A DNA stretch of 64,000 nucleotides from Hydrangea macrophylla. Lineage: Eukaryota > Streptophyta > Magnoliopsida > Cornales > Hydrangeaceae. Position numbers and translations under genes: made by a program. Positions 20,768 through 32,198 of this stretch are shown in pieces (the first letter of the stretch is position 1; each line of letters begins with the position of its first letter). The stretch is taken from positions 32,531,501 through 32,595,500 of the forward strand of contig CM066984.1 in NCBI GenBank assembly GCA_033977485.1, in the 5' to 3' direction. The notes under the pieces are model-generated. The model made no database searches. It saw nothing but the letters and a program-made list of their open reading frames with translations, and was not told where the DNA came from.

Positions 20768-23357
20768 ATGGATGTCGACCCTGACTCTGAGGATTGATCA
20801 GTACTGTCATCATAGGATGCATACCTATCATTGGCCATCTGGGATGGTATGATCTTGGGTCAACTTCGTTGTCGATGCTCTGAGGCTATTTTACACCGAG
20901 GTCTTGATCCAGATCAACGTATACTTGGTTATATTAGATAGATCGGGTTCTACGGTGCATATAGACTGGGCTTTATACAGTATGATTGGGGTTTGATCAT
21001 TGCCTTAGTAGAGAGGTGGCGTGTTGAGACACACACGTTTCACCTACCTACCGGCGAGACTACGATCACGCTATAGGACGTTGGCATTCTGTTGTGCCTA
21101 CCGGTCGATGGGTGTGCAGTTACTGGTATTGATGAGTCACGCCCCAAGGAGCAATGGCAGGAGCTATGTCAGGAGTTGCTCGGTTTCACACCTCCCTTAC
21201 CCACTATCTCTGGATCGACACCGCGACTGACTACGATACGAAACCATTTCACACCACAGATCGCCCAGAATGCCGATGACGCCACCATTCAGCAAATGGC
21301 TCGATGTTATTGTATGATGTTGGTAGGAGGGTCACTGTTCCCAGACAAGTCTGGGAACAAGGTTAGCCTCAAATATCTACCACATCTGCGACACTTTGAT
21401 GCTAACTATAACTGGGGTAGTGTGGCATTGGCATATCTGTACCGTGAGCTGTATGCTGCCACGAGTTGTACCGCAGTAGAGATATCCGGCCCGCTTATAT
21501 TTTGACAGGTTATATGTTATGTCAATTTTGTGAATTACGCATATTTTACAATTCTTCATTCTATCATAAATAACTGAACTCAATTATTATCAATTGTAAC
21601 TTTGGGCATGGGAGAGATTAACCCATATCCGACCAGTCCCCTTACCAACAGCTATACCAGAGGATGGTCCATTGGGTTGTAGGTATACTTACATTGTTCT
21701 CTACATTATTTGTTATTCATTACTTGTATGACACTTTAAGTACTAACAATTTTGTCATCACTTTAGATGGATGACCCGATTCTCAGTTCGGGATGTGCCT
21801 ACTCATGTCCAGCGTCACTTTCGGGACCAGTTGGACCAGATGAGGCCCGAGCAGGTAAATAATGACAGAGTTAAATCGTGAGTTGCATTATTGTTGTAAT
21901 TGCTAATCTTTCATATATTGTTTTCATAGATGATCTGGCAGCCCTACAGTACTGAGCTAGTCGCTTCGTTACCTCAGTACTGTCGGGCTGGGCAGGGTAC
22001 ATGAATGGCTAGATGTCCGTTGATCATGTACGCCGTGGTTGAGTGGCATCATCCCAACAAAGTAATGATACAGCTCGGCATGAGGCAGGTAGTCCCAGAT
22101 CAATGTAACACTATGACGACATTACATCGCATTGATCGACGTGGTCATGTGAATACCAACTGGAGTCACTGACATAAGGAGTATGTTGAGCTCTGGGACC
22201 ATCGGCTGCAGCATGTTGTTGCAGGTATTCCAGATGCAGCTCAGATGCTTGACTCAGACCCATATATAAGATGGCATCGCCGCATTACCCGTAGACTTAT
22301 TGGACCAGTTAGAGATCCACCGATAGTTGGCTTCCAGCCAGTCGGTACGATTCGCGGCGTTCTAGTGAGATGTTTTCCTTATTGTACAACATATAAATAT
22401 TCCATTATGCACATGTCATAAGATAATTTCACTTAATCTAACTTTCCATTTTTTTCAGTAAGATGGTGTGACTCGTGTGTATGAGGTTGTGCGATCGGTG
22501 TTGGCTAGATTAGCAGTAGGCGGCCCTCATTCCGTCCCTCCAGAGTTGATGGCGACATTAGAGGAGATTCGTACTATTAGTGAGCATTCATTACAGGTTG
22601 TTCATGAGGATCGACGACGTTTAGACAGGGTTGTTCCATCTTCCACAGTATTCGTGCCCCGCGTCTCAGTGCCTTAGCCTCAGCCTCAGCCTCAGCCTCA
22701 GCCTCAGCCTTATCCTCAGCCTCAGTCTCAAAGAGCAGACAGGCCCATCTACACACTCTGAGCCTGAGCCACAAACACCACATCATCCTATCATGTATGC
22801 GTATGATGATACGGACGACTTTTATAGGCCTTTCACTCCAGGGGGCACTGAGTTCCGTATATCTCCGAGTCGTGACTTCTCCATCCCACAGTACACGCAT
22901 ACAGATGCACAGTCGTCATCGTCGTTCCCGCCACCACATGATCCTATATCACCAACTCCAACTTCATAATCGAGCCAATGCTGGAGAGTTTGACACAGGT
23001 GGAGGCAGAGGAGATGCACGTGGAGGCGAGGGAGATGACTAGACATGATACCCCCATGGCAGAGACACAGGAGAAGGGTTTGACACAGGCAGAGTCTCAG
23101 TGACGACCTCCAGTACATTCAGTTTACGCTAGAGGTAGAGGTTGTCATGGCTAGAGAGGGAGACCCCGTGGTGGAGGTCGTGTGGGTATCGCAGGAGATA
23201 GAGAGGGAGAGATCGTGATAGGGGTATCCCAGTCATCCAGGCGGAGGATCCGCCGCTGCAGGAGGTTCCACTAGTAGAGGATCCACCACAGGAGGAGGGT
23301 AGGCCTAAGAGAACGAAGAAGGTTCCGTGGTGTGGGACACATTACAAACAAAGATAA
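20768..23357 (+). pseudogene. Plant mobile domain (PMD) gene, five exons, decayed
   Basis: From ATG 20768 one frame runs to 21508 with GFYGAYRLGFIQYDWGLI, ALVERWRVETHTFHLPTGE, LLVGG-type MLVGGSLFPDKSGNKVSLKYL and WGSVALAYLYRELY. These are hallmark blocks of the PMD (aminotransferase-like, PF10536). Exon 2 (LWAWERLTHIRPVPLP, from about 21598) follows taa instead of an ag acceptor. Exon 3 is about 21764-21855. Exon 4 starts at 21930 with MIWQPY, VEWHHPNKVMIQLGMRQ and LHRIDRRGH. Exon 5 starts at 22461. The tail is Gln-Pro repeats, then a C-terminus ending KRTKKVPWCGTHYKQR. Stops are mostly TAG/TGA at former Gln/Trp codons. PMD proteins act in silencing and are also carried by plant transposons. 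This copy follows a mudrA-like gene on the same strand. Confidence 0.8.
22674..22735. repeat. (CCTCAG)n hexanucleotide repeat
   Basis: About nine cctcag units lie in the PMD reading frame and encode alternating Pro-Gln. It is a simple-sequence expansion inside the gene's tail. Confidence 0.9.
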
Positions 23358-23464
23358 TGCATATGATCCACCACAATATTTTGTTTTTGATGTATTATAA
23401 ACAAAAAATTACACAATTGTATATATATAATTTTATTTGATGTATTAGTAATTTTTTTTTACCC

Positions 23465-23795
23465 AATGAGTACATCCGAGAGACTGTAGGAGTGGCACAT
23501 ATTGAGAATTAGTTGAGGGAGAATATACTTAGATGGTTCAGCCATGTGCAACGAAGACCTGTAGAAGCACCTGTGCGAAAGAATGATAAGATCGTAGTGC
23601 CTGGAATAATTAGAGGGAGAGGCAAACCTAGACTGACCTCAGAATATGCAGTGCAACAAGATATGAATATATATAATTTAAATCAGTATATAGCTCTTGA
23701 TCGTGCAGAATGGAGAAAAAAGATTCATACAACCGACCCCAATTAATTGGGACAGAAGGTTTGGTTTGGTTTGGTTTGGTTTGGTTTAGTAAGAG
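23465..23795 (+). mobile_element. RTE-type LINE, 5'-truncated 3' end
   Basis: The frame reads LRWFSHVQRRPVEAPVRKND, then RGRGKPRLT, IALDRAEWRKKIH and TDPN, ending just before a (GGTTT)n tail (23755-23790). This is the C-terminal end of the reverse-transcriptase ORF of plant RTE-type LINEs, with the usual short-repeat tail. Only the last ~330 bp survive, as is typical of incomplete target-primed reverse transcription. No clear target duplication was identified. Confidence 0.8.
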
Positions 23796-24024
23796 GCCGC
23801 CTAGGAAGATTTTTAGTACACAGATAAAAGACAAAGCCATAAACCTTTCCTATTTCGCTACCTAGCGTTTTCACTCTTTTTTTTTTTTTTAATTATTATA
23901 GAAAATATGAAATCTATCTTCTCTAGGTGATAAATTTTCTATTTCCTAAACCTATCTTCTCTTTCTTCCAACCACGGAGCATCCCAAAACTTCACTATTT
24001 GTATTTATATTTAAAGTAATATTT

Positions 24025-24156
24025 GGGTGATAAACACTTTTTACAAACACACTCTATTTCTCTCTTAGGTGGCACTGTGGAATCCGGATAATTTCAGTGC
24101 ACCCCACAGTGTCACCAAGAAGAGAGATAGAGTGCGTTTGTAACTATTTATCACCC
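24025..24156. mobile_element. Small MITE with ~55-bp terminal inverted repeats
   Basis: Left arm gggtgataaacac...acactctatttctctc...ggtggcactgtgg pairs with the right arm ccacagtgtcacc...gagagatagagtgcgtttgt...tttatcaccc. The whole 132 bp can fold into a long hairpin. The element family is not identified, and no clear target duplication is seen. Confidence 0.7.
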
Positions 24157-24595
24157 TAACATATATTTTGTATATATACCTATGTAGGGACTGCTTGGTC
24201 ACTGCTCTTTACTATGTGTATATATATCATCTGAAAACCCAAATATATGTGTGAGCTGTCATTCTTGAAAAATCCATAAAATAACACAAGCTAAACCTCA
24301 TTTTCATATGTTTATTTGACTCCAAATACTTTGTCAGTTGTACCACCACCTATCGCTGCAACATGTGGTACATATAAGGTAAAAGCACAGTTATCGACAA
24401 ATGGGGCCCAGTTCTAGAATGTTTGCTGGAGTAGTCTTATGAAAGTAACACTAAAGACCTAACAGTGTCCAAATCTGCTGAAAATCTAACAATTAAGAAG
24501 GGTGGTTCTCAGAAGTAGATATCCCGCATAGAGAGCAAAGTCAGAGATTGCTATCAGGATCCAGTGCGGACTGGGTACGAGCATTGGGCTTTTAA

Positions 24596-24663
24596 GCCTA
24601 AAAAATCAGCGGAGCTTTCCACTGACCCACGTCCCATCCTGCCGCTCCGCGGATTTTTTAGGC
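24596..24663. repeat. 20-bp inverted repeat hairpin
   Basis: gcctaaaaaatcagcggagc (24596-24615) pairs at 19 of 20 positions with 24644-24663, around a 28-base loop. It lies 3' of the RECA3 pseudogene. It could be a small foldback element or a structured RNA segment, but there is no evidence of transcription. Confidence 0.6.
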
Positions 24664-25707
24664 TGGATTGTTTTTTTATGATAAATATATAGTGTTTTTT
24701 ATGACATATATATAGTGTTTTTTTATGATATATGACATAATCGTTATCAGTCAAGAGATTAAAGTCCCTTTCAAATTTTCAATCAGAAAATTGATGGAAT
24801 AGAAAGAGATGGGATTGTTTGAATAAAATGACAAACATCAACCACACAACTTTGGAAAATACCAAACATCTAAAGACTGTCTCTAAGGACATTGATAAAA
24901 TTGGCACAATACAGAGAACCACTCAACTACTTGAAGTTTCAATTCTAAGATTAGAAAGGTCAAAAAATATAGGAAAACTACAAAAAGCTAGAAAACGGCA
25001 CCTTCTCAACATGTGGCCTTAATCTTAGTCAAATTCAAAAGTAATCAACATGTGGTCTTAAAATGGGACAAGTTCCAAAAGTGGAAGCAGACAAATCTAA
25101 ATATTGAGCACTAAATCACAAAGATTGGTTCAATTTCTAACATTTCAAACACCTCTCAGTCTGTGTATCTAAATCACAAAGGGGTTTAAAGGGAGTTCAA
25201 AACCACAAAGACAAAGTTTACAACAATCACCGCAAATTTAAGCATCGATATGGTCATGATCTGCCTACGAAAACTGCAAAAAATCCAATGAATAATAGAT
25301 ACTAGAGGCCTTGCATTTCCAATTTTCCACCACCAAGATATACAACACACCAATCTCTTCAACATAAAAAAAAAAAAAAAAAAAATGCAGCTCCACATTT
25401 TACAATTAGCAATGGAGATGATTCCATGAAGCTGATAGGGATTTTCAGTCTTCAAAGTGGTTCCTTCAGAACCCACAAAACTTTCATCCAAAAATACAGA
25501 TATATTTATATAGCGGCTACTATAACTTACAAGGGTGTCTTTCTGAAACGTTAATATAGCCAGACCAGGAGTGCCAATGCCGAGTGATCGAGAATTGGAG
25601 GGTGTTCTCACAATTCCATCAATTTGTGTCCTCTGACAAAAAATGAAGCAGAGCAAGTCTCACAGAGAATCGAAAACCTGCCCCCGGAAAAAAAGTTATT
25701 CACAACC
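24664..25707. other. Intergenic and 3' flank of RECA3
   Basis: AT-rich sequence with no supported gene. The part next to 25708 is the likely 3' UTR of the RECA3 locus. A T-tract repeat (tagtgttttttatga) at 24690-24730 and an A(23) run at about 25368 are the only notable features. Confidence 0.5.
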
Positions 25708-27430
25708 TCAAGCCTCAACTGCAGTTAATAAATCATCATCAGTTGTATCAAGTGAGATGATCGCTTCTGCGTGTTCTGTATCTGTGGAGTCTGTTTTGGC
25801 TTCCTTTTCCTTCTCCGACTCGGTATCAACCAGCTTCTCTCTGAGCTTCATCATAAGCTCTTCTCGTGCACTTCCATTCTCAACAAGGTAAGTGTTTAAT
25901 AGCATCCTTACCCCGAAAGCTCTGACCATTCATACTATAAAAAGCACCTCCAATCTTTGTAATGAACTTATGCTTGATTCCCAACTCTATGAGCTCTGAT
26001 TCGCGACAAATCCCCTTTCCAAACTCGAGCTCAAATTGAGCTGTCCTAAAAGGAGGTGCATGTTTGTTCTTTACTATCTTCACCAGAACTTGACTTCCAA
26101 TAGTCCGTAAAATGTACAAGATGGAATCTTTTTATCGATACCCAAACCCAGCTAAGGTAAATTTTATACCCTAGAAGATATTGAGACAATAATACAGGCC
26201 AATACCCAAAACCCAATTTCTTTATACGAAACCAAATATAAATTGAGAAAATGGATGGAGGTTAGTACCTCTTCTCCCTTCTTGACGAGCCCCGTCCTCC
26301 TAATATTTAGGCGCATTGAAGCATAGAACTTCAATGCATAACCACCACAAGTAACCTCGGTCAGCCCACCAAATCCTCCAAATGTAGAAAGCTTTGACCT
26401 CACCTGAAGATCACAAAACAATACGAAGAAATGGACATGGGTTTATCAAAAAACATGTGGGTGACAGGACAGAATAAAAATTTGAATAATGATATACCTG
26501 GTTTATAAAAATCAAAATAGTCTGTGACAAAGATAAAGAATGGCTCAATTTGCGAAGTGCCTGGCTCATCAATCTAGTTTGCATTGCCATGTGTGCATCA
26601 CCCATCTCGCCGTCAAGTTCCCCTTTGGGCACAAGGGCAGCTACCTGTCAGTCAAGGCGCAATGTTTATGAGCAGATTTAGAGCCCGTATGGGTTAGCTT
26701 TTACAAAGATCACTTTTGGAATAAGAGACTTAAAAGATACAAATTGGAGCTTTTTTTATTTTATTTTTTAAAAAAAGGCTCTTTTAAAAAAGCAGTGAAA
26801 AAGCTAATCCAAACCATCAAAAGTTTTTTATAAGTGATTGTAGGTCCGGAAAAATTATCCCTAACGGGCTCAAAAACATCCAAATTGGATAAGAATTTGA
26901 ACGTTCTGAAATTCACTAAAATCAGATTAAAGGAACCATCTAGCCCATATATCTTCAACCTAACAGCAAAAACCAGAGGTTCATACGAATAAACCACCAA
27001 AAAAATGAACAGAAAAATCTATCTTACACTGTCCACGACGAAAATGTCAACTGAACCATTACGAATTAGGGTATCTACAAGAGAAGAGCTTGTTCGCCAC
27101 AATCTGGTTGAGAGAGAAGCAAATTTTCGGTGTTGACCCCAATAGCCTTCGCCAATGTGGGATCAAGAGCATGCTCAGCGTCAACAAAAACACAATAACC
27201 TAACAAAAAATGAAAGACAAATATTAACTCTAGAAGAAGCTGTGTAAAAATACACCACAACCGAAAAAATGTAAAAGAAAAAATAAATAAATAAGAGAAA
27301 CAGAAGTTTAGAAGTGATAGTCAATATTAAAAGCCTGAACAAGGTTCCAAAGTAATCACCTTTATAAAATCATAAACCAAAACTCTGTGAATGTGGTGAA
27401 TATAGAAATAATCCTTCCAAACAATGTGAC

Positions 27431-27736
27431 TGTGAAGTCATCGATTGCTCCAAAAGCTTAAGCTAATTAGAGAATGAGCCCAACAATGTATATAAAGCTT
27501 CAACATCCTCCCTCATATGAAACCCCGTCTCACACATGGAGAGCCAACAAACCAAACTCTACAGGGGAGATTAATGACAAAGTGCAAAATATGCACATTA
27601 AAGTGGGGGCAGAAACTCTAACCTAAGTCCTCCCACAAACAGGCTCTGATAGCATGTCAAGTCATTGATTGCTCCAAAGGACCAAAAGGTTCAGATATTA
27701 GAGAATGAGCCTAACAATGTATACCAAGCTTCAACG
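27431..27736 (-). mobile_element. TRIM-like miniature LTR retrotransposon
   Basis: Two direct ~75-82-bp repeats (27431-27505 and 27655-27736) have TG...CA-type ends and flank a ~150-bp interior. On the minus strand the interior begins with tgctatcagagcc, close to the initiator-Met tRNA binding site, and ends with the purine-rich tcatatgagggagga before the second repeat. Flanks gtgac and ttgac may be a decayed 5-bp target duplicate. It lies in a RECA3 intron. It has no coding capacity, as expected of TRIMs. Confidence 0.7.
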
Positions 27737-28121
27737 TTGACAAACTCAGGATATGGGAATAATTTGGCATTAAACTAATCCATAATTCAATGAGAATGTT
27801 TGGAAAAAAAATTATAAAAATATTTTACCATTGGAGAATAATCCATGTTGCAAATAGTAAAAACATCAGGTCTCATCCTACATCTATTTGTATTAGTTCA
27901 GAATTTAGGAAGTCACCTTGAAATTATTTGAGGTATGTGGAAATTTGGAATTAAATTAGAGATTACTGCGCTGTACAAAATAAATCCAGGACTCGCTCAA
28001 ATATGGGACAAATTCAATATGTTTTTCAAAAAGTTCCAAGAACTTGGTTACTACACTTTCCGAAACATGGGATGTTTTTCCACTTAATCTGCTTACACAT
28101 CAAACTTGATGATTCTAGTGC

Positions 28122-28741
28122 CATGATGCCTTTCAATGCAAAAAAAAAAAAAAAAAAAAAAGAGGCCTACTTTATCTGATAAGCAACATGGCCCAAAACT
28201 AAAAGCTTGTTTGTCTACTTTGTCTAATACAGAGTGCTTTGTTTTACCGTATTAACGAAGGAGAGAGAGATATTTAACTGAGCCTCTCAAATGACTAAGC
28301 TGGAAATGATGCTCCAAAGGAACACAAGCTAGGAGATAGATATCAAGTCCTTATTGAACACAAAGGCAAACCTCTCCTTTTACAAATACAAGGGATGTTA
28401 TTTATTAACAAATACATCTTATTTACAAATACATGATGCCTTTCAATGCAAAAAAAAAAAAAGGGATGGGGGGGGGGGGGGGGGGGGGTGCCTACTTTAT
28501 CTGCTAAGCAACATGGCCCAAAACTAAAAGCTTGTTTGTCTACTTTGTCAAATACATACCTACACACAGAATGCTTTGTTTACTGTATTAACGAAGGAGA
28601 CAGAGGCATTTAACTGAGCCTCTCAAATGACTAAAAGCTGGAAATGATGCACCAAAGGAACACAAGCTAGGAGATAGATATCGAGTCCTTATAGAACACA
28701 AAGACAAACCTCTCCTTTTACAAATACAAGGGATGTTACTT
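28122..28741. repeat. 310-bp tandem duplication with poly-A and G21 run
   Basis: Two adjacent ~310-bp units (starting atgatgcctttcaatgc at 28123 and 28433) are nearly identical over their length. The first has A(23) where the second has A(13), then ggat and an uninterrupted run of 21 G (28468-28488). It lies in the RECA3 intron between the Walker A exon and the next exon. Confidence 0.85.
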
Positions 28742-30575
28742 ATTAATACTATTGTATTAAATACATATAGTAATAAGTAATAACCCTAGTAGTCCTTGAT
28801 ATGAATGATGTAGTTATAGACATAGTCTTATAGAGAAAAGAAGGTATCAAGTCTAGAGAATTCTAAGAGTAACCTCCTTGTTTCTGTGCTTCAGAAATTA
28901 TATGTAAAGCAAGAGTTGTTTTCCCAGAAGCCTCTGGACCATATATCTCCACAACACGTCCCTGCAGGAATTTATTAAAGACTTCGCATAAGCAACCAAG
29001 ACAACAGAGAATGATAAAGGTGAGAAACCTCACTTTAAACTAACAATCAGATCAGTCAGATGCATTTTAAATTTTGCGAAAATACCTTTGGAAGTCCACC
29101 AATCCCCAATGCAATATCCAAAGCAAAAGAACCGGTAGATACCACAGGAACTTGTTTAGGAGAGAGAGACCGACCGAGCCACATGATAGATCCTTTTCCA
29201 AATGTAGTAGCGATCTGATCCAGTGCTTGCTGCAAAGCCAGCTCTTTCTTAGACAAATTCTCTTCGTTTGAATCACTTCCGTCTGACTTTGGTTTCCTTC
29301 TAGCTTCAAATAGACAGAATATAATTAGTACCTCGTACATAATGCAAAGAGGAAAAGAAACAATGCACTTTGTTGTATACAAGAAGGATACCCTAGTAAC
29401 ACTTGCAAAAATTGGAAAAGGATTTAATTTCTACCCCATGTTCAAGAGCCTCATCTAAAACTAACACATAAGCAAAAAATTTATCCCAATTGAACCAACC
29501 GTGATCACTTGTTTACCGGTTGGTTCAATACAACAAAGGCATTATTATTAAATAACATCATGAGTCAGGGTAGTAATGTAGAATTGATAATCAATGCACG
29601 TACGATTGCTACACCCAAAACATGTGACTGTAATGAGATGATTGCTTTCAAGCGCATCAAAGCAATTGCCAACTGTCAGACGAACACCAAATACTTGCTT
29701 CCTCCATAGTGCAACTATTTACTTGTTTAATATGAAGTCGCCATTTCTTAACGTTAAGAAAAACTTGTGCTACACTTCACTTTTCTACGTTTCAATCTGT
29801 AATGACACAGGAACAGTGGCAAGCATACACCAGGCTATGACGGCAGAGATAATAAACGCATAAAGAACAAACCTTTGAAGAAAATTATGATGGCACTACT
29901 TGACTCTTATTATCAAAAGTTCAAGAATAGCTATCAACAATATATTATGCATCCATACAAGCTTGGCAACACTCCTTGATTTGATGTAGGCTGTAGCCTA
30001 TGCCTCTGATATTCCACAAGAGGTTATTAATCAAGGTGGACAATGGAAGAAGTTATAGAAGAATGAACCATTAGTTTATCACAGACCACCGAATTTCATA
30101 GGACCCTAAAACCAAGACATGCTCGATTTAGACAATGGTCCAGTTATAAAATGTCAGTGTGAAACTCAATACTCTGATACTGTAATGAAAAAGCCTAAAG
30201 AACTGACATTGTTGTCAGAATTTTCATAGATCACATACATGTAGGTTAAACAACCAAAAGAAAAAATCATGAAGATATCAGTCATATGCAACGCTAACCA
30301 CTATTTAAATCTACAAGAGGACAATTTGGAATGCCCACATGTATATGTAGTCCCTCATACCAAAGAAGGTACATGGAAACATAAATAACCCCAATCCCCC
30401 TCCCTCCCTATTCTCTCTTCTCCATCCCAAACACATGCCTAAAGGCATGTACAAGCATCCAAAAGCCACAAGTGCTTTATGATCTAAGTATCTAACAGCC
30501 TAAGGATAAAAAGGGCTTATTAAGCAATAGTAAACTTTTAAGACATAAACACAAAATAAGCATGTGCATCATGCC

Positions 30576-30747
30576 ATGTTACCCGGGCCCTTCATAATGC
30601 ATGGAGTACAGTGTCCGATCCGACACCCGGATAAGGGTACTCCTCTATCCGTCCGTTCAAAATAGTGTAAAATCTTTGAAAACTGGACGAACCCGACACT
30701 TAGATAAGTGTCTGACCCGACACCCATACCCAATCTGGGTAACATAG
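30576..30747. repeat. Foldback repeat with gttaccc ends
   Basis: catgttacccgggc at the left and atctgggtaacatag at the right are inverted. In between are tandem copies of gtgtc-gacccgacaccc-type words. Such ATGTTACCCGG foldback repeats are common in plant introns. It sits in RECA3 intron 1. Confidence 0.6.
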
Positions 30748-31738
30748 ACTTCATGCAATTCAGTCCTTTAGGCCAGCCAGATCTCTTTCAGTAAAAAATG
30801 CAAACAAAGGCATGAGAAGAAACTTTCAACACCTTTTGAAGAAAAGTTGCATAGCTGGGACTGGGAGGATGTGCACAATATCCCTCTTCTAAAACCCTGC
30901 ACTCCCGAAAATAAAATGTAAGACTTCACAAAATGTGACTATGTGTATATATATATAGTTCAACAAAACAAGAGGAAACAAATTAATATAATAAAATCTT
31001 GTTCCTTTCTTTCTTCCATAACTTCTAGCTTTCAAACTTTGGTGGCACTAATTTTCCCCAACATTTCCAGTTTCATACCCAAAAACTCTAGTGCAATAAA
31101 GTGCATCCAATTAGGTTCTTAAATCTTGAGTGCACATTGCAAGTAATAAACAAAATGCATAGACATTCTAATATCTTCAGCCTGTAATATGCAAAAACAG
31201 ACTCACACCATCATGAGAAAAAATTATTGGGAAATTGATGTACCAACTTAATAAACCCAAGGCAACATTCCCGAAATGAAAAATATACATATGTGCTAAG
31301 AAGTTATTTGACTGTTTTGCACGGTTTCAAGCAAATATCTTCAATTTCATTCACCTTGATAACTGATAACATGCTCAAAGAGGGTTAATAAATCAAATTA
31401 TAAGCCTCAACATGTAATCAAACAACAATGAAATGTACATGTTCAAAAAGTGCTTTCTTCATTTCAGCAAAAGGAATTGAACTCTATTAGTTTAAGACTT
31501 TAAGGGCCTAAAATCGAAAACCCTGAACTTGTTAAGATCCTCTCTGACCCAGAAAAAAAAAAAGGAGTAATTCCAAAAATGCAAACCAGCTAAAAAGAAA
31601 ATAAAAGAGAATAAACCCAATAAATAAACATACATTGGTTGCTTAAAACTCAATTTCAAAAGTAAAACAAATTGAATTAACAGAGGTAAGGTAATAGCTA
31701 AGTAAAGGAAAACAAAAAGGACTCACAAAAAAATATAA

Positions 31739-31917
31739 AGGGCAGCCCAGTGCACGAAGCTCCCGCAGTGCGGGGTCCGGGGAAGGGTTGGACCACATTG
31801 GGTCAAATGTACGCAGCCTTACCCTGCTTATTTGCAAGAGGCTGTTTCCACGACTCGAACCCGTGACCTTTTGGTCACACGGCGGCAACTCAAACCGTTG
31901 CGCCAAGGCTCCCCTTC
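31739..31917 (-). mobile_element. Au-type SINE
   Basis: Read on the minus strand, it begins GAAGGGGAGCCTTGGCGCAACG (A-box TGGCGCAACGG) and has the B-box GGTTCGAGTC. It continues with the tRNA-unrelated part rich in CCCTTCCCCGGACCCCGC and ends GGGCTGCCCT. This is the Au SINE plan. Perfect 19-bp target duplicates gactcacaaaaaaatataa flank it (31720-31738 and 31918-31936). The paralogous site in copy B (about 52961-52980) is empty. It lies in RECA3 intron 1, ~50 bp from exon 1. It is not a functional tRNA gene. Confidence 0.93.
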
Positions 31918-32198
31918 GACTCACAAAAAAATATAAGAAATGAAAAAGGTAAGGGTTCGAGAACGATCACCTCTGGTACAAATAAAAGAGCGTTTAAGGG
32001 ACAATGCGTTTCGAAGAAGACCCGCCATTGGATTTCTGTGAAAAAAAAAAAAAAAAAGGTCCAAGTTCGGACACTCTCCACAGTTCACACACCAACACCA
32101 CCCCCAAAAGCCTCCTGATCAGAACTGGAATGGAAATTAGAGTTAAGGAACAAAATGATAAATCACACTCCACTTCTGCAAGTCAATCTGAATTTTTA

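Larger units (their letters stand above)
25708..32028 (-). pseudogene. RECA3: Mitochondrial RecA homologue, RECA3-like, disabled
   Basis: Bacterial-type RecA for organelle DNA recombination and repair. Exons, high to low: 32028-31971 (MAGLLRNALSLKRSF, Arg-rich mitochondrial presequence), 29303-29086, 28961-28874 (Walker [10 protein letters not shown]), 27199-27028 (VDAEHALDP, then VDIFVVDS Walker B), 26644-26498 ([20 protein letters not shown]), 26403-26269 (GGFGG loop, ALKFYAS), 26104-25708 (acidic tail). Phases agree and would give about 404 aa, but a further small presequence exon in the 2.7-kb first intron is possible. Lesions: a missing base at about 27083-27092 creates a stop after GEQAL, before Walker B. 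The last-exon acceptor reads acgg instead of acag. An extra base near 25890 shifts the tail. GGNALKF is GGYALKF. The promoter holds a MITE and intron 1 a SINE. Assembly error is the main alternative. Confidence 0.85.

Noticed and set aside
22577..22900. Minus-strand frame with EAEAEAEA
   Set aside because: It is the reverse of the (CCTCAG)n repeat in the PMD gene.
31739..31917. Possible tRNA gene (A-box and B-box)
   Set aside because: The sequence continues into the Au SINE body and has SINE target duplicates; no cloverleaf 3' half.
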